Positions 34,681-48,500 of a stretch of DNA of 64,000 bases are shown here, piece after piece. The notes under the pieces are model-generated. The model had not been told where the DNA came from, did not search any database, and worked only from the letters and a program-made list of their open reading frames with translations. Made by a program: the position numbers and the translations under genes. Each line of letters begins with the position of its first letter. Position 1 is the stretch's first letter. The stretch is from NCBI GenBank assembly GCA_902728285.1, contig CACVBU010000505.1:62001-126000 (forward strand), written 5' to 3'. The stretch comes from Clytia hemisphaerica. Taxonomy: Eukaryota > Cnidaria > Hydrozoa > Leptothecata > Clytiidae.

Positions 34681-34933
34681 ATACACGCTTTTTTTTTATA
34701 AGAATACACTTTATAAGAATGTCCATGATGAGAATGGCCAAAAAATTAAGAATATGCTAAGAATATCACCATCATGGAATTTTGAGACGTATGTACTAAA
34801 TGTTAAATCTAGTCTGAATTAGGATCCTAACCTAAGAATGCTGTAAGTATATTTTAGGATGATTTTCCCAAAAAAGTTAAGAATATCCATGATGAAATGG
34901 ATTTACACCATTCTTATAAAAAAAAGCGTGTAT
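34681..34933. mobile_element. Inverted-repeat element, ACACGCTTTTTTTT ends
   Basis: The 5' atacacgctttttttttata agaat is mirrored by attcttataaaaaaaagcgt gtat at 34910-34933. The interior has several more ataagaat copies. 253 bp, no coding frame; related ends (attcttataaaaaaagcgta) occur near 4092 and 16464. Confidence 0.75.
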
Positions 34934-34972
34934 TTGGTTGTGAAAACTTTACAGAGACTAAAGAGATGTTCC

Positions 34973-35125
34973 AATAGACGATATCGGCTTAACGTGAGAA
35001 CTCAGATTTGACCTCCGAGAATTGCCCACAATGCTTTGCTTTGGTGAAATCTTTCCGCACAAAGCCTTGTGGGGAATTCTCGGAGGTTAAATCTGAGTTT
35101 TCACGTTAAGCCGATATCGTCTATT
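34973..35125. mobile_element. Palindromic hairpin element
   Basis: A 153-bp palindrome with arms of about 65 bp (aatagacgatatcggcttaa; acctccgagaatt) around a short loop. Non-coding. Confidence 0.85.
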
Positions 35126-35617
35126 CCCGGGAACCACCAATGATTCATCTATCGGCATTACGTTCTCTAACTATTTCGTATTTCCTCAAACTAATGTATA
35201 CAAAGTCCTTGTTCAGTATTTTCATTGTGACAAATTCACTTAGTACATCTTAAATTTGATGATCGAACTTTATTGTGCAAAACATTGTAAATTTCCTGTA
35301 TTGTTCAAACCACGAGGGTATACATCATACATGATTGAGTTTTCCTTACGAAATGACAAACCTTAGCCTAGCCAAGACCCGCTTTAGCAAGCAAACAATA
35401 TAGACAGTAATAATCAATATTTTTCCATTTTCATTGAAATATTTAAACGTTAAATATATTTTTTCGAAGTTATGAATTTTTCACTATTTATGTCAAAATA
35501 TGTAATTTAATTGCATTGTAATTTTCTATTTATTGATTACCGGGGTTGTAAGAAAGATATTTTTAAAGTAAAAAACAGATTTGAAAATTATTGCCTATAT
35601 TCTGAAGACAATTTATT

Positions 35618-35989
35618 AGGGCGTAGTGGTATAGTGGTTATCGTGCTTGACTTCTGTCCAGGAGGTTCGAGTTCGATACCCACCGTGGCACTATGATTCA
35701 CTTGGCAAGTGAATGCTCCTTCGCCCGGGTCAACCCATGCCATGTGAGGGGAATTTGGTACCATAACTCTGATACAAGAGTATGGGTAGATATTCCAGAA
35801 ATTGATGCGCTGAGGCACTTAAGGAGGTTCTACACCTGTGAGGACATCCGTTCCTTAGTTCGAGTGTCGTGGTATACACCATGGCTCGGCAGCTCTCATC
35901 TGCAGGGTTGCAATGTCTGCTTGCGCTGTGATTCCTACTCCATCGCGGGTAGGACCCATATTCCGATGCATCGGAGGGCATATCTATCT
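35618..35989 (+). mobile_element. tRNA-derived SINE with TSD
   Basis: The 5' end resembles a tRNA: an A box in tagtggtatagtgg (about 35624) and a B box ggttcgagttc (35664). The body is unrelated and the 3' end is a short TATC/TCTA repeat. AATTTATT flanks it at 35610-35617 and 35990-35997. Family not identified. The frames across it on both strands are incidental. Confidence 0.88.
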
Positions 35990-35999
35990 AATTTATTGG

Positions 36000-37240
36000 A
36001 GGTAAGAGCCCCCCAGTAAGAATAGGGTTAAGATATAAGCAGTCCCTCAATTTCACTGAAGACGCTATGAAATATTTTAACTGTTAAAAGAAGTCTTATT
36101 TTGCTCTAATTTGCCTGATTTGACTATATTTACACGTTACACTAAACAGTTACACTAAATTTTGTCACCTGCCAGATGACGTCATCAGGCGACTGGGCAA
36201 AAAATTAAATTTTTGAAAATATTCACAATCTGATGGTCCCAGCGGTAAGAGCGTGAAATTCTGAAATCTGAGGTATAAAAGGTTGAAAGTTTTGTGATGA
36301 CGTCATCATAAACCTTTTCAGGCAAAACTTATTATCAAAAAATATTAAATTTGGTCAACTTTTTCCGAGCGTACGAGGTCTTAAAGTTCTGCCTGGTCAC
36401 TTTTGCTGTTTTTTTGTAATTTGGCCATTTCAGGCCTACTTAAAAGGGCTGTAACTTTTTTTTTAAAGATATGAAAATCAGCAAGGTTCAAATAATTGAA
36501 ACAAACGCATTTATGTCATGATTTTTAAAACAGCAGGAAAAATCTGCATTTTCTATCTTCATTTTACTACTTTTCAAAAATCTTCTACCTTTAGATTTTT
36601 CTCCTTCAAAATATTTTTCCAACGGTGTATAACTTTCTAACATAGCATGAATAGGTTCTGAGAAAATTCTGAAAAAACTAAAGTGTCCACATATTATGAG
36701 ACAAACTTTAAGTTGTCTTAACTTTAAGTCTTTTGGCGCATAGAGAAACCTCCTTTTGGTCCCAATGAGTAATGATTTTACCATGATTGATGCATTATTC
36801 GCACCACATCGGTACGTCCCATAGACTAGAGTCTACTTCTGAGTGAACTTTGCTTCCTGATAATTTTGATGGCACTGAGTCCAGTGAAATAGACTAGAGG
36901 ATATCGCCATATTGGAATTTTTTCACTTTCGTTTTCAAAAATTATATGAAAACAACAAAAGAATAAATATATTCTGAAACCCCATCAAAGTTGATGAAGC
37001 TATAATAGAAGCATGAAAATACCTCAAATAATTTTAAGAAAATTGGTCTATTGAACATGGTTTCTGTTTGTTTTTCTCCAAAAAGGGACTGGAGCTAGTG
37101 GCATGTATTTACTCTCACCTCAAGCAGGAGGGAGGAGTCAATTTTTCACTTTTTCACTTTTATGATTTTGGAACCCTAAAACAAAAGAGACTGGCTTTTT
37201 ATTATGGTTTTTGTACCTCTGAGAAAGAGAAGCCATTGTG
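36000..37240. other. Intergenic, no supported gene
   Basis: Moderately AT-rich DNA; a 98-codon minus-strand frame at 36488-36784 has no recognisable features. Confidence 0.55.
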
Positions 37241-37244
37241 ATTG

Positions 37245-37490
37245 ATTGAGTTTCAGGCCCGAAGGGCTAGAGGCGAAACTTTAACCCTTTTGAGACAAGA
37301 GAAATTGAAGCCACTTATTTCCCATCCAAAACGCACGCATATAAGAACGCGCCGTAATCATGACGACGGATTGTATCTAGTGGTTCCTTTGTTTTGGAGG
37401 AAAACTATACGCGCGGGTTTTCTGGATGGGAAATAAGTGAATTTCCCTTCCGGGGGTCTCGCCTCTAGCCCTTCGGGCTTGAAACTCAAT
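37245..37490. mobile_element. Palindromic hairpin element, long
   Basis: The left arm attgagtttcaggcccgaag and inner actta tttcccatcca pair with tggatgggaaataagt and cttcgggcttgaaactcaat. 246 bp. Confidence 0.85.
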
Positions 37491-38369
37491 GAGAGCAACC
37501 TTAATTGCTTGCGGATACCTATGCCATATTTATTTTTGCCTGAATGCATTACAATCCAACCGGGAATCCCTGGTCGCTAGTAATAGCGTTCTCAGGGCAG
37601 GGTCGGAAAATTTGTGTATGATGATGTGAAAAGTTAAATACTACCTCTTTTCAGCAAAAAAAAAACAACAAACAAAACCTTTTCCTTCGGCTTCTGGCTT
37701 TTTTTTCGTCTTAAACTGACTGTCGCATAAACCCATAAACGTAGAAATTAAGTCTCACGAAGAGGCGTCACTACGTCACGCAAACCAAGTACCCCAGGTT
37801 GATTTTGATGAAATCTTTCTGGGCCCTCTTTTTTCAAAACATTTATACAATGGAGTCAACCCGAACACGCACGGGAAGTTAAGGAAGATTGTTAACTAGA
37901 GGGACCAGAAAAATAAATTTGTTTGTGTGTTGAGGAGACATTCGAGTTGTATTAGAACCCAGGTTCGATTTAGACCTCTCCTGAATGTACTAAAGATAAG
38001 CCGCGCGGGAATAGAGTCCATTCTTTGGCTCCCCCCGGTTTGTCAACTGTAGTAAGTGTAGTGTAAGCGGTTTTCGCCTAGCAGAGGTCAGTGCAACCCT
38101 TCAGTTCACCTAAGGGTCGGAGAGATAGGAAAATGGAAGATTTCTACTTTTTACCCCCCCCCCAATTGGTCAATTAAGGGTCGTAAAAAAAATTTCCTTT
38201 GTTTTCTCCTTTTTAGTCCTGGTAAGGGTCTAAGGATCGAAAGTCGGGCGGCACCCCCTGTCAGCTCACAACCCTAGTACCCCCCCCCCCGGCTTAGTTG
38301 CTTGGTACCTTATTAGTACCCGGCCGGGCTGCTTATCACCATATGTTATCACTGAGGAGGAGCGAGGGG

Positions 38370-38730
38370 GCAAATTTTTTTTCCGTAAGCGGCCCAAGCC
38401 CTGATTTAGCGGCCCAAGACCTGAATTACCGGTCCAAGACCTGGGAAACTTTGCAATTTTTGAGACTTGCTTTTTTACCATGATTTTAGAATTTATAGTG
38501 GCCCCAGACCTGAATTATTGGCCTAAAAAGCTCTAAAAAATTAGTAGAACACATTCATTAGAAGATCATCAAATTGAAGTACTTTTCCATGGGAATATAA
38601 CGGTTCGTTCATCTTCTTTTTCCAAAAAAGCAAGTTTCAAAAGTCGCAAAGTTTTCCAGGTCTTGGTCCGGTAATTCAGGTCTTGGGCCGCTAAATCAGG
38701 GCTTGGGCCGCTTACGGAAAAAAAATTTGC
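38370..38730. mobile_element. Mutator-like MITE with 9-bp duplication
   Basis: Inverted repeats of about 110 bp start gcaaattttttttccgtaag and include caagccctgatttagcggcc. AGCGAGGGG stands at 38361-38369 and again at 38731-38739. Long inverted repeats plus a 9-bp duplication are the hallmark of the Mutator/MULE superfamily. No transposase frame in 361 bp. Confidence 0.85.
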
Positions 38731-38739
38731 AGCGAGGGG

Positions 38740-41700
38740 GAGGAGATAAATGTTCGTGCTTTGAACAGCGGTACCTCGCAAACAGATAAACAGATAGACA
38801 GAGCGCACAGGATGTAATTGATTTCAAAACCGCTGACCAAGAATTTATAGGGTAGAAGATAAAATATACGGTAAAAACCTTTACCATTTGTTTCCCTTAC
38901 GTAAGCAATAAAATGCGTGTACAGGGTCATTACTGAACCTTTTTTCAGCGAAAAGAAAGATTACGAACTTTAGTAGAATGATTTGTTGTGGTTGACATGT
39001 TTTTATTTGGGAGAGCTTGTGTTGTTTTTATTTCAATTTATAGCCTATTACAATCTATTGAGATTCTTTTGTATGAAAACAGTTTGAAAGCTAGAAAAAT
39101 AATAAGCTCAAAAAGTTTATTCTAGCTCATTGCAGTATAGATTTTGTTTGAAAACAAACCAATAAATATTATAAAATTTTACATGGTGTGTATCATTTTT
39201 CCGCTATTTTCCCACATAATGTCTTTAAAGGACTGGGATACCTGCCTCTGACAGCGTCCCATTTGTTCTTTACAATCAGCATTGATCAGCATTGAAAAAG
39301 GAAATTACGTGTTGTGCGTTTTTGGGTTTTGATGACTATAACATTTAATTTGCTCCCCACCACTGACACAAACATCAAAATTCAGGAGAGGTCTTAAGTG
39401 CTGTATGAAAGTCCAAAAATTCTTGCTGTTTCCATTTTAGTGATAATTTTTTGAAAGATCGAAAAATTCTTGCAAGTAGGGGAATTGTGGGAGAAAATGA
39501 TTGAATATGTAATTGTAAAACAGAATCCAGGATTCCTTTATATTTGGAATTTGTTCACCGTGAGATGAGAATTGCCTTATTTCTACTCTTCAGGATATTT
39601 TTCACAAAAAGTTAGCATTTTATACAGGAAATACAGGAGATGTATTGTGTGGGAAAGTTATTGAAGCATAGTTGCATTGCCAAGTTTCGAAATTCTGAAT
39701 GCGGGACAAGGTGTGCGAGCAAAAAGAGCACAAAATTGAGCTAGGCATTTCCAATGGGGTTTTAGCTATAAGCAAAAAGCTTGTACCCAAAAATTTTAAA
39801 AATGTCAAAAAATGAAGGTCTTCAAATCTCTCTAAAACCTATTTTTATGGGAAGCTATGGTATTTTGTAGCAAAAAGCAAAAAAAAATAGAGCTTAACCT
39901 CGCTTTAGAAATTTTTTATCGCATTTTTTAGGTTTTTGTAAAATCGCAAGCCAAAATAGGAGAAAAAATCATCAAGTTTTGCATTTTCTTCTCATTGACT
40001 TCATTTTTAACCCCTACTTTTAACCATTTTTGAAATCTACATAAAATTTCCGACAATTTGATATATAACATGCATATGTCCCGAAAAATCAACATAGGCT
40101 AAATCTGAGCCTGCTGCTACGGTACTGAAAAAAAACTGCTTTGGAATGATGTCCTTATTACAGGGTTTGTTTTCAGGTATAGATTCAAAACTTACCAAAA
40201 GGCCTCTTTTGCAAGCTGAGTCAACTTTCTATAGGACTTGGGACTGGTAATCTAGATTGAGGCTTTCAAATCCATTTTTTCACTGACTAGTACTAGGTCA
40301 GAGTTTTTGTCACGCCGTGACGGAAATTTCAATAGCCTGTAAAAATCTATGAGAGTGGAATCAGGCCTTATTTTCTCATGAAACATCAACCTATAGTGTT
40401 AATCAGAAACCAAAAATAGAAATTCAAAAATCAACCCACAAGATTTTCTGTAGCCCTTTTAGTTTTTGTCACGCCGTGACGGAAAAATTTGGGCCTAGTC
40501 AAAATTCCCCTATCTTTTCGGCAATTGTACTGAATTGAGATTCTTTCTTGAAATTCTTCAAAGGTAGAGTATATCAGAATATGCAAAAAATAGAGTCAAA
40601 AATGCAGAATTACAATGAATAGAGGTCCGCAAGGTGGATTTTCTCATTTTTGATCAAAAGTTTCGTAGACTAATTTTGGAAAAAACCCGGTTTTTTTTTA
40701 GGATTTAGCTCATTTTTAACTTTCATAAGTTTATTTTCCATTCTAGTATGTATTTCTGACAACTTTACATTAAAATTATAATATTTCTTACAAATTCAGG
40801 AAAATAATTACATATTTCTCATTTATGATTTTTAGCGTTTCATCACTTTTTTGGCCAAAAATGGGTCATTTTTAGGCCCAAATCCAAAAAAACCAGAATA
40901 TTAACTTGAAAATAACCCTATCATGTTATATATCAGTGGAAGCGGAATTTTGAGTAGATTTTGAATATCCAAGTTTCATGTCCTGAAAAAGAACTCAACT
41001 CAAATTATTATGCTTTAACAGCTAAAAATAGACATGGGTATGAGCTTTTTGCTTATGGCTTTTTGGGGGCAGAGAGCCCGGAGCCCCCTTAGAGAAATTT
41101 TCAACATTGAGTTGATGGGAAAATTATAAAAACCCTGTGGTGCCTGTCTAATTTTTTTCCTTTTTTATCATTAAATCAATCATCTTCCTCGTTATTGACT
41201 GTGTTTTGTCATTTTTGCGTGACTTTGAGTGTAATTCTAATGAATATTTAACAATCCGGGACAAAACAAAACCTGTTTCCTCTAGGTAGGTAGAAGTGTT
41301 TCCTCTAAGCCCAGTAGGCAAAAACAACAGCAGTTTGGGAAATTTTTAGCAAGGTTTTTATAAAACAGAAAGAGGTTTTTTATGAACATTATGAAGTATT
41401 TGAAGTTTGACTATCCTGGAATAAGTTAGAAGATATCCAAAATATGTATATATACTATATTGAAAAATGAAAAAAGACCTGGAAAATGCATATTATAAAT
41501 ATATAACTAAGGAATAAATAATATATATACAGTAACTAATAAAAAATGATATATAAAATTTTAATCAAAAATTGAGTTTAATGCTGCCCAACCCAAAGCA
41601 GGAAGACAACCCTTTTGAAAAATAGATTTCTCTAATACGGCTGGGCAACCTATATATAAATAATTGAAAAAATTTAACAAACCTAAGAGAGAGATGAGAT

Positions 41701-42430
41701 TTTCTAAGGAAAAGAACCCAAAAGGACAGTTACATAACAAGTTGCTAATGTATCCAGGCATATTGAAATTATAATGTTGTTTCATTATTTGAATTTAAAG
41801 TTTATAGCATAAATATTGTCCTGGGCCATCTGTTTTTGTTTAAAGAAAAAAATTGAAAAAGTTAGTTAGGTCCTTATTATCGTTTTGATTTACAATACAA
41901 TGTTCATTTCTTACTTGGTTTGCATCATGTCAAATTGGGGTGAATGAGGGTTCACTAACGTTTGTTCAATACAATATATGCTTCCAAGGACGTGATCCGA
42001 TTCTGTTTTCTTCCTTTATTTAATCTAAAATTAAGATTTTCAAGTTGTCAATTTATTGATTTTGTTCATAAAGATTTTAAAAACCAAAAAAGTTTACTGA
42101 TTATAGATAAGATAAGATGCCTGGTCTTCATTTAGCCTTATTTCCAACTAAGAGTTACTTGTATTGTATCAATTAACAAACATTTTTGTCTCAAAAATGT
42201 CTTTTTGATGATGTTTTCAATCAAATATTCCTTTATTTTTCAAAATCTTTTTTTTTAAGAAATTCAGAAAGTTTTGTTTATGGCTTGTAAAATACATGGT
42301 TAATTCAATATAAAATTAGTTTATTGAAATATAATGCTGCACTTGAAATAAAAAGACTTTAAAGAACCTCAAAAGTTGTAATATGACTGATATCAATATA
42401 TTTGGGAAGACGTAGATTATTGATTGGAAC
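38740..42430. other. Upstream region of the PDZ-GEF gene, no supported gene
   Basis: About 3.7 kb without convincing coding sequence on either strand. It includes agtttttgtcacgccgtgac twice (about 40302 and 40461) and A/T-rich stretches. 5' UTR exons or a promoter may be here, but I cannot point to them. Confidence 0.55.
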
Positions 42431-42431
42431 T

Positions 42432-42524
42432 ATGCCCTATATGAATAGTGGTGCGCCTGATCATGATTTGGCCACACAGTTTCGACGGCTCCTGGCAACT
42501 CCAAAGGATCTTAGAAGTAGAGAG
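42432..42524 (+). CDS. RAPGEF2/6: PDZ-GEF exon 1 (start codon)
   Basis: This exon codes residues 1-31 ([11 protein letters not shown]...) and ends in phase 0 at GAG|gtaatt. The in-frame stop at 42384-42386 limits the frame upstream. Met-4 could be the real start because MNS aligns with the vertebrate start. Any 5' UTR exons are not identifiable. Confidence 0.85.
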
Positions 42525-45500
42525 GTAATTCTAGCCCTTATTACGTGAAATATTTTTTTAACAATATATACTTATTAGTAGTGCATTAAGTAAATGAGAC
42601 ATAACATCTTTTCTTGTATTTTAATGTTTAACATTTTGGATGGCTTTAATTATGTTAGTGTTAATGTTATCTTAGTGCAAAGGTAGAGCATAGACCTTTT
42701 TTCAAAGAGCCCACCCTGTTGAATAATTATGTAGGCCAGCAAAAAAACAATGATAAAACCATGCATAATTATTACAATATGCATGATACATTAATTATGC
42801 ATGGCTCTATCATTGTTTTTATGGCTGGACTACATAATTATTCAACAGGACGTCCTCTTTGAAAAAAGGTCTATCGGACTACAGCGAGAAAATGGGTTTA
42901 ATCCCTGGTTGGGTCATACCAAAGACATTATACTACAAAAAGGTACTTGGGTCGCACGCTCCCCTATTATTTGGTACATAGAGTCTCAGAGGATCTTTAA
43001 GGTTGCCTCCAACAGCACTTGTAGACCAATACTTGTCGTTTCAACAGGAGGTGCAAACTATCTATGGTCATCTTCGAGAAATCAAAGTCGTTTCTAAGTT
43101 GCCTGAGGGTGAAGTAAGGAAGATGGCAGAAAATGCACGTTATGAAGTTCATGAATCCAATCAAACAATTTATCAGTGAGTTTCCAACTATTTATGAACA
43201 ATGCTTTCTTCTAAAAGATGCTGTTAAAGTTAGATGATTTTATCCTGGAAAAGATTTTTGCTCAATAATATAATATAATAAGCTTATCCTTTTTGTTATT
43301 CACTACCAAACACCTTTAGCTCAAAACCTTTTATTTAAAAAAAGCAGCTGTTTTACTGAAGGGATGATTTGTGTTTTTCAAAATTTTGGTTGGTTTCATG
43401 TTTCTTTATTTTGTTTATGAATTTAGAGCTCAAGATATTGCAACATGTTGGTACATTTTACTGTCAGGCTCCCTGTATTTGGAAGGTGCAATTTATCATC
43501 CTGGTTGCAGGTATTACTTGAATCCTCCTATTTTATTTGGTCTAGGTCTAATGTATATAAGGTAGCCTAAGGAATAAGGAATCTTTTGTGTTTTTTATTT
43601 AGCTTCTTTTGATGTTGCATCTATTAATTTTAAACTTTTTCTTGCATTATGAAACTCACTGAAAATTCTTTTTCATAAGCTCTAGAAGTTCCCTATCATT
43701 TTGTTTACTTTTCACGTGTTAGTATCAAGCTTAACCTAAAATGTTATAGGTGATTGTTTCCCTAAAGATCCCTTTCTTTCCCCAAGATATATTGACAACA
43801 TCTCAAGTATTACACGCAGTGCTTAATTATAAAGTGTGATTACTTACCATTTATTTGTTTTCATTTTTCTAGCTTTGGACAAGTCACCCAAACTGGACGC
43901 CGTATCTCAGACTGCCTCATTCTGGAACGTTCTGAAATGATTGTGGTAGGTCTCCAATAAATCCTTCAAATAATAACAAAAATCTTTGCTTCTTAGATTA
44001 TCTAGATAACAAACATTATTTGCATGGAATGAACATCAAATATATTTCATTTTCTCATTTTTCTTGTTTTTTTCTTGGCTCATCAATAATTCAGCTGAAA
44101 TGGATAGAGAAATATTCAATAATTTATCCCTGAGGTTTAATTTATATTTTTCTCAATACTCCTCTTCATGGAATATACTTTTTCCTCGCTCAAGGAAAAC
44201 CTTTTTTCACCACTCTTGCACTTATCTATCTAAATGTGATATCAAGAATATGTCTACACAGATTTTATAGAGAAGGTTGTTTTCAAAGTATACATCAGGC
44301 CTCTCATGTCTGAAATATTTCTCTGATTGTTTGTGTAGTAATGATTTCATGTTGTCTTTTTGTTTTTTGTTTTGTTTGTTTTTAAAAGAAAACTGAAAGC
44401 TCACAAGTGTTTCTCTGTGTGCTAATGTAGAATATCTCATAATAAGATTTCACGTAATTGACGCATCTCAAAATAAAGAAGTGTCAGGCTTTTTTATTTT
44501 TATTTTAGTTATTTTGGCTTGGATTTTATCTATTATTGCTATCTTACTTTCACCATAGATTGATTACCCACAAAATGCAGTGCAACTTCCATTTGGGACA
44601 AAACCAAATAACTTAGGCGATGACAAGAGTTTGACACACCAAGTAAAAATCTTTTATACCATCAAACTCTCCAAATTACATCTCTAAATCTATGCTGAGG
44701 CTTCAGACAGTGTGTAATGGTTAATTCTAACAAGACTATATGAGAATTGAGTGCTATATCTAATGTTTTTAAGCTAATGTAAGCTTTATGTTAACTTTCC
44801 AAACATCTAAATTATATGATTTCTTTCAAGGATCCAAATCTTGCTGAGATGTCCCAAATGTTAGTAAACAATGAGCCTTACTTCAATCAAATGGCAAGAA
44901 AACAGGAACAGAGACCGTCAAAACAACACCAAAAACAGCACAGGGGGAGTCGTTTAGATGAGCCTGACCTCGATCTTTCTGGAATGAAGGAAACTATTGG
45001 TAAGTGTTTATCATATCCCTAATAGTAGGGCGCTAAGTCTCAGGTCCCGTGGTAACTTTTATAGGACTAAACGAAGTCTAATTATATACTAAACTTTGTA
45101 ATGGAACATGCTTCGTTTAGTCTATAAAAGTTGCCACCTAGGACCTGAGACTTGGCCCCCTAGTGTAAGTAAATGTGAATGATTTAAAGATAATTATGCT
45201 TTTAAATTTGAATTGCGGAATGGTTCTCCCAGTTAAGCATTTATCTTTCCACCAAGTGGTTGCGGTTATGACCCCTGACGGTTACTTATAAAGGGAATGA
45301 AACTAAAGTAGATTGCTCTATGGTCATCTGATTTTGCTGTTTGAAAACTGAAAATAGGTTTGGTTTCATGTACTTCCCGACGCAATCCATATCCCTGACC
45401 TTACTCTAGTTTAACGAAGTAATAATATGGAGGCAAACTTTCACATTTTAATAGGTTTTCTTTTGGAACTTAGCTTTAAAGTGAAATTTAACATGGAAAC

Positions 45501-48500
45501 AAAATTAATAAAAACCAGTCCTAATTGGAAAATTTGAAGAAGTGTACCATGAGTAAATCACTACTACCATCTTCTGGAACAAGTCAGGCAACTCTCCAAA
45601 GTTTTTAATCTCAACTCTTTAAAAAAAGTTAAAAAAAGGATCTACAAACTCATTCCATCATACACACTCACAACCATAATCTACTTTGAAAATGTAACTT
45701 TTCAAAGGAAGGACGATCTAGTATAAACCACACTGAAATCCTATTATAAAAAGTTTCTAACTTGACAAAAATTAACAATCTGTTTTGTCTTACATGATCA
45801 ATAAGACCATCCAATGGGGATGAAGAAAATTTTACTATTCTAATCTTCATATAGTGTGAAACACTCTCAAAAACCTTCTCTTTTTAATTTTCATCAAAAC
45901 TTATTTGTTTTTGTCGATATTTCTAATGCTCTTTACTTTAATAAAATATGGTTTGGATTTACATGAAAATTTCAATGTTCTCAATACTGAACTGACCCAA
46001 GACAGGATAAAGACAAACTAAAGTTGATCAAAATGCTTGTGACTGATGGGAGTCTCTAGATGCAAGTTATAGATGATGGAGGAAATTAAGCCTTCCAAAG
46101 AGGATGTTGTTTTCTGCAAATAAGCCTCACGCCAAACGTCTCAAACACGTGAATACCACTTCTGAGAATGAACAGAAAAAAAGGCAAATTGAAAGGCGAC
46201 AAAGTTTTGATCCAGCCCCAAATATTTTCACAAGGCTTGGAAGTCTAAGGTCATCCAGGAGACCTGTTGTCGTTGCATCTGCCTTCCCTAGAATGAATAT
46301 GACGCGGCTACCCTGGAAAACAAGGATCATTCGAACCATCTATCCAGTGTTTTTCCACTTCAAAATGAAATTTCTCAAAACATTCCGTTTACGTTCAGTT
46401 CGGACCAATGTGTTTGTACCTTATCAACCACCTGCTATTAAGAGTAGGTGAAAAAGTAGATGTTTATTATATTTAGTATTTAACTCCATAGCTTCAGCCC
46501 CCTTACTTTTTTTTTTTGGGGGGGGGGGCTAAGAAATATTTTGGCAAAATATTTCGGTGGGACCTAGATTGTTAGAGACTGTGGGGGCTGTTCAGCTAAT
46601 TTTAAAAGATCTCTGATCTTACTATTAAATCAAATATAAAAAGCAAAAGATTTATAAAGATAAATATTAATACAAGTAAACTTTAGTTTTCATTTATCAG
46701 TACTGTACTCGCATATATTTTTTATTGACTTCTCTCTACGGAGGCCGGACCTGAAGTGTTAGGGGACCTAGCACAAGGCAAGTTTTTGGGGGGAGCTAAA
46801 TTGTTGGGGGATCTTACTTTGTTGGGGGGAGCTAGAAACCTGGCTGAAGCTATGTAACTCATTGTCAGATTATGAAGGATGGCGGGTGTGCTTCCCTGAT
46901 TTTAATATCCCTGTAAACATAGCTGTTAGCTGTAAAATTCAAGGGAAAGCTGTAAAACCCAAGGGAAAGCTGTAAAACTCAAGGGATCACTTTGTTTGAT
47001 TTCTATGTATATATAAATCTCATAAAGTTCTAATCCTGATAACTCAAAAAAAATTCCCTTTTTCTTTTCAGTGGACCTTGATTCAGATGATGAAGATGAT
47101 GTCATGCCAAGTGAGGTTTGTAAAAACATATTCTTTTTGTTGGTTCATTTCCAGTTCTGGAATCGTTCAAACAAGGACTGTTCTGTACAGCTCTAATTGT
47201 GAAAATAATTTTAAATGTTTTGGGTGTGATTGATCGCAATCCTCAGACATCTTTGGTGTGTGTGGAGATGTGGGCATACTATCACACACCTCAAATGATG
47301 CAGTCTGGACTATACAAAAAATAATTCACATTTCATTTTAACTGTTGAACGTAAGAATAAAGGAAAGCAAATATAAAATTTTGCCTAGATTACAACCCCA
47401 GCCCAAGTCTGACATCACTATCAGATGGGAAAAAACTAAATAAACTACTATGGTATACTTTAGAAGGAACTAGAACTTTCCCAAACCTTCCCAATGTCAA
47501 TATTCGACCCTTTATTACATTATTTATCACTAAATTTTTAGTCAGCTGTTGTTCGAGATATTGTGCGAGATTGTTTGGAAAAAGAGCCTTCAGAAAGAAC
47601 GGAAAACGACATACGTAAGTGTTGCCTCACTTTCTCATTATTGATGACAACTCTTAAAATTGGCTTTTGGGCTCAATCAGCTAAAACTTCCACTATATTT
47701 ATTTACTTTTACAGTTAGGCCTTTTTGAAATGAATGGACCTTTTTAGTATAAAGAATAGCCTCACGTCAAAGCGTAAAAGGAGAAAGGTCTTCTGGAAAC
47801 TTGTGGAGATGAGATGGATCCCAAATAAAGATTGACAAACATGTAGTCTAAAATAAATAACTGGAAAATTTGAAGTGCATCACTTCTTGCAAAGACGTTT
47901 AGAAGTTACCCAAAAAAAGACTTTCAACAAGATAGGTACCACAAAAAAAATAAGATCTAGAATTCCTCTAGTGTTATGGGGAAATCTTTTTTACATTTGG
48001 AGTACATAATACCTCATTTTATTTTATAACTTTTTTCAGATATACTCATGGACTTCATGCAGCATTTGCCAGTAAGAAATTCATTGTATTCTTTGACCTG
48101 GTTAAGCTTCTCTTTGATATATTTTCCTTATTCTACCTGACTTTCACCCTTAACCAATCTTTTAAAAAAGTCCTGTTTTGTATTGTAGTTATTACACATA
48201 GAGACTCCCATCTGATCTTCATATGTTTAGAAACAAGCTTACTATGTCACTGGCAGTGAGTGCAATACGTTGAGATTAAGTGGGAATCGCCAGAACGACA
48301 CTTTTTTACTTTCCAAAGAGAAATTATATCATTTTAATCAAACACTTTTTCACTTTCATTTAGGCCTTCAACAGTTTATCACACAACATCAAACTAGAAA
48401 TGTGTAAAGTTATGGTATTTGCTGTTGTGGAGAAAGCCGGAGCCACCGTCATGTCTGATAAAGAAGAGGTGAGCATTCATTCTTCCACCGATTCCTCCAC

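Noticed and set aside
35618..35700. tRNA gene
   Set aside because: The A and B boxes are present but the acceptor arm does not pair and a SINE body, tail and target duplications follow. Treated as the tRNA-derived head of a SINE.
35693..36019. 108-codon frame
   Set aside because: It lies almost wholly inside the SINE and extends past its target duplication.
37242..37549. Two overlapping 63-64 codon frames
   Set aside because: They arise from the palindromic arms of the 37245-37490 hairpin element.
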